Positions 5,573 through 11,097 of a stretch of 11,097 nt of DNA are shown piece by piece. Each line of letters begins with the position of its first letter. Position 1 is the stretch's first letter. Origin of the DNA: Pseudonocardiales bacterium (lineage in GTDB: Bacteria; Actinomycetota; Actinomycetes; Mycobacteriales; Jatrophihabitantaceae); assembly GCA_030840415.1 (NCBI GenBank), contig JAVEEO010000015.1, forward strand, positions 1 through 11,097, written 5' to 3'. The notes under the pieces are model-generated. The model searched no databases, was not told where the DNA came from, and worked only from the letters and a program-made list of their open reading frames with translations. The position numbers and the translations under genes were made by a program.

Positions 5573-7315
5573 CTAGGGCGCGTACACCGGGTTGGTTCCC
5601 GCGGTCGGGGTGTTGCCCGGGAACGACGTCCAGGAGGTGCCCTGCTGCGTCCAGATCGAGTCGCTGGCCGAGACCAGCGGGGACTGCTGCGGCGCCGCGG
5701 CGATCGAGGTCGGCGGGCCCGGCAGGCCGAAGTTGTTCAGCGCGCCGAGTGCGGAACCGTCCGACATCACCTGCCAGACCCGAGTCTCGTCGTTCGGGGC
5801 CCCGGCCACCAGCAGCAGCTTGGTGGCATCGGCCCAGGCCAGGTCGCTGACCACCAGCCGGGCCGGGGTGAGCGGCTCGAACGAATCGATCCGGACGTCG
5901 CTGGAGGAGGTCACCAGCGAGCCGATCCAGGCCGTCAGCGCTCCGTCGGCGCCCCGCAGCACGGCCGCCAGCCGCACCCCGTCCGAGCTGAACCGCAGCG
6001 CCAGCACCTGGCCGGGCGGCAACCCCCCGACCGGCGAGGTGATCGAGACCTGCTTGACGCTGCCGTCCGGGTCGATCCGGTAGATCGAGCCCTTGGTGCC
6101 GACCCCGATCCAGGCGTCCTGGGCGTGCGGGCGCCACTCCGGCCGGCTCAGCACGCCGGCCGGCAGCGCCACCCTGGAGAGCTTGCCGGGCGAGCCGAGC
6201 TCGAAACGATTTCCGGCGACCGCGGCGACCTGCAACTCGCCGCCCGAGCCGCGGCGCAGCGCCACCGAGGTCAGGCCTCGGCCCGCCAGGCCGGTGACCG
6301 GCTGATTGTCGATGCCGTCGATCACCGCGCCGTCGCGAAGGAAGTACGGCTGGACGCCCGGTGCCACGCTGTCCGGGCCGGCCGCGGAGAAGTCGACGGC
6401 CGTGAAGGTGGCTCCCCGGGCGGCCGGGATGACGACCGGCCGGCCGGAATCGGTCAGCCTGAGCTGGGCGCCGGGCACGAACCGGATCTGGGCCAGCGTG
6501 TAGGCCAACTGCGCGGCCAGCCGGTCGCGCCCGTCGCCGTCCAACTGGCCGGTGCCGGGCATCTCGACCACGATCGGATCGCTGTCCACCACGGTGGGCC
6601 GGCCCACCTGGTCGGGAACCTCGTTGATCACCGACTGGGCCAGTTCCGGACGCGGCCCGGCCAGCAGCGCGGCCAGCAGCCAGGTACCCAGGGCCTGCCC
6701 GTTCAGCGCCGAGTAGCGCAGATCGGGCACCAGCAAGCGCTCGGACAGGTCGTAGAAGTACAGCTTGCGGGCCTGGTAGGTCCGCACGAACGCCGACTGG
6801 TTGATCAGCACCCCGGGCTGCAGTTGGTCGATCCGCCACTGCCCGTCGACCTCGGTCAGGTCGTAGGTGAAGGTCTCCTGGTCACCGACGCCGGTGCCCT
6901 TCAGCGACGGGCTGAACACCCCGCTGGCGTCGAGCTGCCCCACCCGGCGCCCCTTGACCTCGAGGGTGGCGCCGCTGCCGGTGACCGTCCACACCCCGAC
7001 GGTCCACTCGTCGACCACCGTCACGGTGGCGTCCTGCCACTTGCGGGCCGCCGCGTTGGTCAGGAACTGCCTGGCCTGCGAGTGCCCGGCATCGGCAGCA
7101 ACCCCCGCCGAGAGGAAACCGCTGACGATGCTGCGCGGATCGGCGCCGGGCTTCGGGCTGATGTTCGCCTGGGACACCCCCGGCCCGGCCCGGTCGACGG
7201 TGCGCACCACCAGCGGCGCGGAATCCGACGGCACCCCGGTGCAGCCGGCCAGCGGGACCAGCACGGCCAGCAGCAGGCCGAACCATCTCCTCGGGGACGG
7301 GACGCGCGGCCTCAT
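5573..7315 (-). CDS. lpqB: Lipoprotein LpqB, partner of the MtrAB two-component system
   Basis: A 580-residue secreted lipoprotein. A basic N-terminus and hydrophobic segment (about residues 11-22) lead to the lipobox LAGC with lipidated Cys25. After an N-terminal domain comes a GerMN-like region with LLAALLAGP near residue 220, then a beta-propeller-like C-terminal half (about 330-580) containing repeats such as LSRPEWRP, LALRFSSDGVRLA and VVSDLAWADATKLL. In mycobacteria LpqB sits on the outer face of the membrane, binds the extracellular part of MtrB and modulates MtrA phosphorylation. The ATG at 7315 overlaps the mtrB stop by 4 bp (ATGA), so translation is likely coupled. Length and order match the family. 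Confidence 0.96.
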   Translation of the reverse strand: MRPRVPSPRRWFGLLLAVLVPLAGCTGVPSDSAPLVVRTVDRAGPGVSQANISPKPGADPRSIVSGFLSAGVAADAGHSQARQFLTNAAARKWQDATVTVVDEWTVGVWTVTGSGATLEVKGRRVGQLDASGVFSPSLKGTGVGDQETFTYDLTEVDGQWRIDQLQPGVLINQSAFVRTYQARKLYFYDLSERLLVPDLRYSALNGQALGTWLLAALLAGPRPELAQSVINEVPDQVGRPTVVDSDPIVVEMPGTGQLDGDGRDRLAAQLAYTLAQIRFVPGAQLRLTDSGRPVVIPAARGATFTAVDFSAAGPDSVAPGVQPYFLRDGAVIDGIDNQPVTGLAGRGLTSVALRRGSGGELQVAAVAGNRFELGSPGKLSRVALPAGVLSRPEWRPHAQDAWIGVGTKGSIYRIDPDGSVKQVSITSPVGGLPPGQVLALRFSSDGVRLAAVLRGADGALTAWIGSLVTSSSDVRIDSFEPLTPARLVVSDLAWADATKLLLVAGAPNDETRVWQVMSDGSALGALNNFGLPGPPTSIAAAPQQSPLVSASDSIWTQQGTSWTSFPGNTPTAGTNPVYAP

Positions 7316-8958
7316 GCCAGCACCTCGGGCGGCTCCAGCGGCAGCGGCGAGCTGTCCAGCGCGCCGCCGGCCACCCGGGGCAGCGTCATCCGGAACACCG
7401 CGCCGCGGCCCCGGGCGCCCCAGGCCTGCAGCCAGCCATGGTGCAGCCGGACGTCCTCCAGGCTGATCGCCAGCCCCAGCCCGGTGCCACCGGTCAGCCG
7501 GCTGCGCGAGGGGTCACCGCGCCAGAACCGGTTGAACACCAGGGCCGCCTCGCCCGGGCGCAGGCCGACGCCCTCGTCGCGCACGGTCACCGCCACCGAG
7601 ACCTCGTCGGCGCCGACCCGGACGGCCACCGGCCGGCCCTCAGCGTGGTCCAGGGCGTTGCCGAGCAGGTTGCGCAACACCCGCTCGATCCGGCGGGCGT
7701 CCACCTCGGCCACCACCGGCTCGTCCCCGAGGTCGGCCCGCAACTCCACGCCGTGCCGGCCGGCCAGCGGCTGGGCCGCGACCACCGCCCGCTCCACGAT
7801 GCCGCGGATGTCGACCTGCTCGGTCTCCAGGTGGGCCGCGCCGGCGTCGTAGCGCGAGATCTCCAGCAGGTCGGCCAGCAGGCTCTCGAAGCGGTCCAGC
7901 TCGTTGGTGAGCAGTTCCACCGAGCGGGCCAACTCGGGCGCGAAGTCGTCCCGGCTGCCGTAAAGCAGCTCGGCGGCCATTCGGATGGTGGTCAGCGGCG
8001 TCCGCAGCTCGTGCGAGACGTCGGAGGTGAACCGCTGCTGCACCCTGGAGAGGTTCTCCAGCCGCTGGATCTGCTGTTGCAGGCTGTTGGCCATGTCGTT
8101 GAACGACTCGCCCAGCAGCGCGATGTCGTCGGCGCCGGAGACCTTGATCCGCTCCGACAGCGCGCCGCCGGCCAGCCGTCCGGCGGTCTGGGCGGCCACC
8201 CGGACCGGACGCACCACCTGGCGGGTGACCAGGGCTGCGATCGCGGCCACCAGCAGCACCAGCGCCAGGCCGGCGATCAGCACGGTCCGCTGCACCAGCC
8301 CCAGGGTCTTCTGCTCGGCGGTCAGCGGCAACAGGTAGTACAGCTCGAAGGCGCCGGCCTGGGTGTTCAGCGGCTGGCCGACGATCAGGCCGCGCACCTC
8401 ACCGGGCTGACTGGGGGTGCGGACCGGGGCGTACTGCACGGCGACCACACCCCGGTCGACCTGGCGGCGCAGCTCGTCCGGGATCGGCTGGCCGACCGGC
8501 AGCTGACGGTTCACCGTCTGATCGGCCGCGCGGACCACCTTGGTGAACAGGTCCCCGCCGCCCAGCGTGGCGGTCGAGCGGGCCGGGTCGGCGGTGATCT
8601 GGTCGACCGCCTGCCGGATGCCGTTGAGGTCGCCGGGGGTGAGGCCCTCGAACTCCGCGAGCGCGGCGTCCAGGCCCAGCGAGGCCTGGCTGATCGAGGC
8701 GTCGCGCTTGGCCTTGAGGACGCCCTTGCCGATCTGGTCGACCAGGAACACCCCGATCAACAGCACGATCAGGCCGGTGACCAGGGTGGTGGTGGTTGCC
8801 ACCCGCAGCTGCAGCGAGCGCCGCCAGCCGGCCGACAGCCGGGCCAGCCCCGGGCTCGACCGGTGGTTTAGCCAGTCGACGGCGCCCTGCAGGCGCTGGT
8901 GCAGCCGGGCCGACAGGGTGTCCGGGCGCGGGGCCCAGCGGCGTGCGGCAGGGTTCAC
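7312..8958 (-). CDS. mtrB: Sensor histidine kinase MtrB
   Basis: A 548-residue membrane kinase. Transmembrane segments lie near residues 53-76 and 224-246, enclosing an extracellular sensor region of about 150 residues. A HAMP domain spans about 246-298. The dimerisation/phosphoacceptor motif is FTSDVSHELRTPLTTIR with His316. The ATP-binding domain shows the N box LLGNALDHAEG (431-441), G1 DEGVGL (461-466), F box FNRFWR (475-480) and G2 GGTGLGLAI (490-498). In mycobacteria MtrB is found at septa and poles and phosphorylates MtrA. The start is GTG 8958, overlapping the mtrA stop by 4 bp (GTGA). An Arg-rich N-terminal cytoplasmic tail of about 50 residues precedes the first membrane segment, as in other MtrB proteins. 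Confidence 0.97.
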   Translation of the reverse strand: MNPAARRWAPRPDTLSARLHQRLQGAVDWLNHRSSPGLARLSAGWRRSLQLRVATTTTLVTGLIVLLIGVFLVDQIGKGVLKAKRDASISQASLGLDAALAEFEGLTPGDLNGIRQAVDQITADPARSTATLGGGDLFTKVVRAADQTVNRQLPVGQPIPDELRRQVDRGVVAVQYAPVRTPSQPGEVRGLIVGQPLNTQAGAFELYYLLPLTAEQKTLGLVQRTVLIAGLALVLLVAAIAALVTRQVVRPVRVAAQTAGRLAGGALSERIKVSGADDIALLGESFNDMANSLQQQIQRLENLSRVQQRFTSDVSHELRTPLTTIRMAAELLYGSRDDFAPELARSVELLTNELDRFESLLADLLEISRYDAGAAHLETEQVDIRGIVERAVVAAQPLAGRHGVELRADLGDEPVVAEVDARRIERVLRNLLGNALDHAEGRPVAVRVGADEVSVAVTVRDEGVGLRPGEAALVFNRFWRGDPSRSRLTGGTGLGLAISLEDVRLHHGWLQAWGARGRGAVFRMTLPRVAGGALDSSPLPLEPPEVLA

Positions 8959-9644
8959 GGCGGCCCGGCTTTGTAGCCGACGCCACGGACGGTCAACACC
9001 ACCTCCGGGCGCTCCGGATCGCGCTCGACCTTGGACCGCAGCCGCTGCACGTGCACGTTCACCAAGCGGGTGTCAGCGGCGTGGCGGTAGCCCCAGACCT
9101 GCTCCAGCAGCACCTCGCGGGTGAACACCTGCCGGGGCTTGCGGGCCAGCGCGACCAGCAGGTCGAACTCCAGCGGGGTCAGCGAGATCTGCTCGCCGTC
9201 GCGGACCACCTGGTGCGCCTGGACGTCGATGCTGACCGGGGATTCCGGCGGTCCGATCTGCAGCGTCTCACCGCCGGCCTCGTCGTAGCGGCGCAGCCGG
9301 GCCCGCATCCGGGCGGTGAGCTCCTTGGGCTTGAACGGCTTGACCACGTAATCGTCGGCGCCCGATTCCAGCCCCAGCACGATGTCGACGGTGTCGGTCT
9401 TGGCGGTCAGCATGATGATCGGGGTGCCGGACTCGGCCCGGATGGCGCGGCAGACGTCAATACCGCTCATCCCGGGCAGCATCAGGTCCAGCAGCACGAC
9501 ATCGGGCTTGACGTCGCGGAAGGCGGCCAGGGCACGGGAGCCGTCGGGCACGAATGCCGGCTCGAAACCCTCCGAGCGCAGCATGATCCCGAGCATCTCG
9601 GCGAGGGAGGAGTCGTCGTCGACCACCAGAACGCGAGGCTTCAT
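8955..9644 (-). CDS. mtrA: DNA-binding response regulator MtrA (OmpR/PhoB family)
   Basis: A 229-residue response regulator. The receiver domain (about 1-118) has acidic residues Asp9-11, phosphoacceptor Asp53 in LLDLMLPGM, Thr80 and Lys102 in VVKPFKPKE. The winged-helix domain (about 135-229) includes LTPLEFDLLVALARKPRQVF and NVHVQRLRSKVE, nearly identical to mycobacterial MtrA, and ends VRGVGYKAGPP. In actinobacteria MtrA controls cell-wall hydrolase and division genes and, in mycobacteria, binds the origin region and the dnaA promoter. The start is ATG 9644, directly before the first receiver strand. The only in-frame upstream start is TTG 9698, which would add non-conserved residues. A Shine-Dalgarno-like AAGGTG lies 13 bases upstream, better spaced for a tiny out-of-frame ORF. 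Confidence 0.98.
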   Translation of the reverse strand: MKPRVLVVDDDSSLAEMLGIMLRSEGFEPAFVPDGSRALAAFRDVKPDVVLLDLMLPGMSGIDVCRAIRAESGTPIIMLTAKTDTVDIVLGLESGADDYVVKPFKPKELTARMRARLRRYDEAGGETLQIGPPESPVSIDVQAHQVVRDGEQISLTPLEFDLLVALARKPRQVFTREVLLEQVWGYRHAADTRLVNVHVQRLRSKVERDPERPEVVLTVRGVGYKAGPP

Positions 9645-9669
9645 GATCCCATCGTGGCACCTTCGGTGC
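9641..9669 (-). promoter_or_regulatory. mtrA translation-start region: mini-ORF MGS and small hairpin
   Basis: AAGGTG (9663-9658) lies 5 bases before an ATG at 9652 that opens a 3-codon ORF (ATG GGA TCA TGA), whose stop overlaps the mtrA ATG as ATGA. The same purine stretch sits in a 5-bp hairpin GCACC-GAA-GGTGC (9669-9657) that could mask it. The mtrA ATG itself has only GGGA close by. The rest of the manA-mtrA gap (to 9707) shows no convincing promoter. Confidence 0.3.
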
Positions 9670-9707
9670 TCAATCGTTGGCAGGACGCCACACAGCAAGA
9701 GTCCCGG

Positions 9708-10943
9708 TCAGTCTAGGGACGGCAGGTTGGTGCTCGCCACGTACGCCGGACCGGTGCCCGAGACGGTGCAGGCCCGATCCCCCGGCGCGATGTAGACCGA
9801 CTCCCAGCGCCGCAGCGTCCGGTCCTGTGGGCCGCACCGCACCCGCACCGGGCCGTCGCCGCTGAGCAGCAGGTGCGGGCCGCCGGCTGGCAGCAGCCGC
9901 ACGGCTCCGGCGGTGAGCTCCAGCACCGACAACCGGAAGTCCGGCACCGGCACCTCGAACACCAGTTGGCCCTCGCCCGCTCGGACCGGTTGCCACCGGG
10001 GGTCGGCCACGCTGGTGAAATCGGCCACCCGCAGCAGCTCGGGGATGTCGATGTGCTTGGGGGTCAGCCCGCAGCGCAGCACGTTGTCGCTGTTGGCCAG
10101 GATCTCGATGCACATCCCGCGCAGGTAGGCGTGCACGTTGCCCGCGCCCAGGTAGATCGCCTCGCCCGGCATCAGCCGGACGTAGTTGAGCAGCAGCGCC
10201 AGCACCGCGCCGATGTCACCGGGAAAGTCCTCGGCGGCCAGCACCGAGGCGCGCGCGGCGTCCGCCCACCGCCCGCCCCGTCCGGCCAGCCGCCGGCAGC
10301 CGGTCACCACCTCGGCGACCAGCCGCTCGCGGGTCTCGCCGGCCAGGCTGAGCAGGGTGGTGAAGGTGGCCCGCAGGCCGTCCTGGCCGGCCAGCATCGG
10401 CAGGTAGCCGTCCAACGCCGGCACCGCCAGCGCCCCGAGCAGCTCGCAGGTGTCCGGCACCGGGCGGAACCCGCAGAACGCCTCGAACTCGGTCAGCGCG
10501 TAGGCCAGTTCGGGCTTGTGGTTGGGGTCGCAGTAGTTGCGCTCGGCGCTGCGGCGGGGGATGCCGGCGGCCTCCTCGGCCGCGTAGCCCGCCTCGGCCT
10601 GCGCCCGGCTGGGATGGACCTGCAGTGACAGCGCCCGGTCGGCGGCGAGCACCTTCATCAGGAACGGCAGCCGGGGGCCGAACTCGGCCAGGTTCGCCTC
10701 GCCCAGCCAGCGCCGCGGCTCGGCGGCGATCAGCTCGTCCAGCGCCGGCCGGTCGGGGTGGTCGGCCCAGCGGGACGGCTCGTCCGGGTGCGCGCCCATC
10801 CACAGCTCGGCCGCCGGCCGGCCGGTCGGCTCACGGCCCAGCAGCTCCGGGATCGCCCGCACCGACCCCCAGGCGTACTCACGGATCGCGTTGTGCAGCC
10901 TCAGTACCCGCGGCTGCTGATCGTGCGCCTCGTCCAGGGTCAT
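9708..10943 (-). CDS. manA: Mannose-6-phosphate isomerase, class I
   Basis: A 411-residue type I phosphomannose isomerase, a zinc enzyme interconverting fructose 6-phosphate and mannose 6-phosphate and so feeding GDP-mannose for mannosylated glycolipids. Zinc ligands fit Gln108 and His110 in LSLQVHPS, Glu145 in DPNHKPELAYAL and His271 in GAGNVHAYL. The active-site stretch SDNVLRCGLTPKH carries Arg290. The N-terminal REYAWGS and PAAELWMGAHP are family hallmarks. The ATG at 10943 overlaps the upstream gene's stop by 4 bp (ATGA), pointing to one operon. In many actinobacteria ahcY and tmk separate manA from mtrA, but here mtrA follows after 63 bp. Confidence 0.97.
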   Translation of the reverse strand: MTLDEAHDQQPRVLRLHNAIREYAWGSVRAIPELLGREPTGRPAAELWMGAHPDEPSRWADHPDRPALDELIAAEPRRWLGEANLAEFGPRLPFLMKVLAADRALSLQVHPSRAQAEAGYAAEEAAGIPRRSAERNYCDPNHKPELAYALTEFEAFCGFRPVPDTCELLGALAVPALDGYLPMLAGQDGLRATFTTLLSLAGETRERLVAEVVTGCRRLAGRGGRWADAARASVLAAEDFPGDIGAVLALLLNYVRLMPGEAIYLGAGNVHAYLRGMCIEILANSDNVLRCGLTPKHIDIPELLRVADFTSVADPRWQPVRAGEGQLVFEVPVPDFRLSVLELTAGAVRLLPAGGPHLLLSGDGPVRVRCGPQDRTLRRWESVYIAPGDRACTVSGTGPAYVASTNLPSLD

Positions 10944-11097
10944 CCGGCCCCGCCCGCGGCAGGTTCGGCTCCCTCGGTGGCAGGCCGGGCATCGGTGCCG
11001 GGCCGGGCGGCGGCCGGGACGCCGTCGGCGAGTTCGGGCCGGTAGATGTCGGGTTCGAGGTAGATCACCCGGGCGGCCGGTTCGACCGCCCGGATCC
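10940..11097 (-). CDS. C-terminal 52 codons of an unidentified protein, possibly a cation diffusion facilitator
   Basis: An open frame enters from the window edge and ends in TGA at 10942-10940, overlapping the manA ATG by 4 bp. The visible end contains IRAVEPAARVIYLEPDIYRP followed by an Ala/Pro/Gly-rich tail. The RVIYLEPD element resembles the cytoplasmic C-terminal domain end of actinobacterial cation diffusion facilitator (metal-efflux) transporters, which in some genomes neighbour manA. With so little sequence the family is uncertain; that this is a real coding end is well supported by the overlap. Confidence 0.6.
   Translation of the reverse strand, partial: IRAVEPAARVIYLEPDIYRPELADGVPAAARPGTDARPATEGAEPAAGGAG

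Noticed and set aside
5136..6839. A 567-codon minus-strand frame crossing comF and lpqB
   Set aside because: It is out of frame with both genes, which are unambiguous from their motifs, and its product is Arg/Gly/Ala-rich without domains.
5528..7852. A 774-codon open frame on the plus strand opposite lpqB and the 3' part of mtrB
   Set aside because: It lies antisense to clearly recognised genes, its translation is low-complexity Arg/Gly/Pro/Gln/His-rich with no family motif, and such long shadow frames are expected opposite GC-rich genes.
7438..8871. A 477-codon plus-strand frame opposite mtrB
   Set aside because: It is antisense to the MtrB kinase domains, rich in Gln/Gly/Val/His with no recognisable domain; a codon-bias artefact.
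9645..9707. A sigma-70 promoter (TTGCTG with a 17-bp spacer to GATTGA) for mtrA
   Set aside because: The -10 match is poor and lacks TANNNT; co-transcription from manA is equally likely.

Overview
The window is dense, very GC-rich DNA in which every supported gene lies on the minus strand, so transcription runs from high to low coordinates. The gene content (mtrA-mtrB-lpqB, comF-like, long-form hpf, rsfS, gpgP- and octT-like genes, leuS) and the many 1-8 bp gene overlaps point to an actinobacterium. The genus cannot be fixed from this sequence. No mobile element, CRISPR array, rRNA, tRNA or phage gene was seen, and no intergenic stretch exceeds about 130 bp.

In transcription order, the window opens with the last 52 codons of an unidentified protein, possibly a cation diffusion facilitator. 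Its stop overlaps manA (mannose-6-phosphate isomerase). After 63 bp comes mtrA-mtrB-lpqB, with 4-bp overlaps between the genes: response regulator, sensor kinase and partner lipoprotein of the actinobacterial cell-envelope and division control system. A ComF-family phosphoribosyltransferase follows a short gap holding two DnaA-box-like sequences, and then comes the ribosome hibernation factor gene hpf behind a strong Shine-Dalgarno sequence.

The next block is rsfS (ribosomal silencing factor), a GpgP-like histidine phosphatase and an OctT-like SGNH acyltransferase, coupled by 1-bp and 8-bp overlaps. This matches the Rv2420c-Rv2419c-Rv2418c order of Mycobacterium tuberculosis, where the last two act in methylglucose lipopolysaccharide synthesis. 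In many actinobacteria hpf is followed by secA and rsfS is preceded by nadD. Here hpf sits directly beside rsfS, so two conserved blocks appear to be joined.

The window ends inside leuS (leucyl-tRNA synthetase), of which 638 N-terminal codons are present. The best regulatory signal lies just upstream: an 11-codon leader peptide with three consecutive leucines, two of them CTT codons, beginning 3 bp after octT. Two abutting GC-rich hairpins follow it, the second resembling an intrinsic terminator. This looks like ribosome-mediated attenuation of leuS by leucine or charged leucyl-tRNA supply. Nothing else suggests a wholly new system; the rest is conserved actinobacterial housekeeping with some unusual arrangement.
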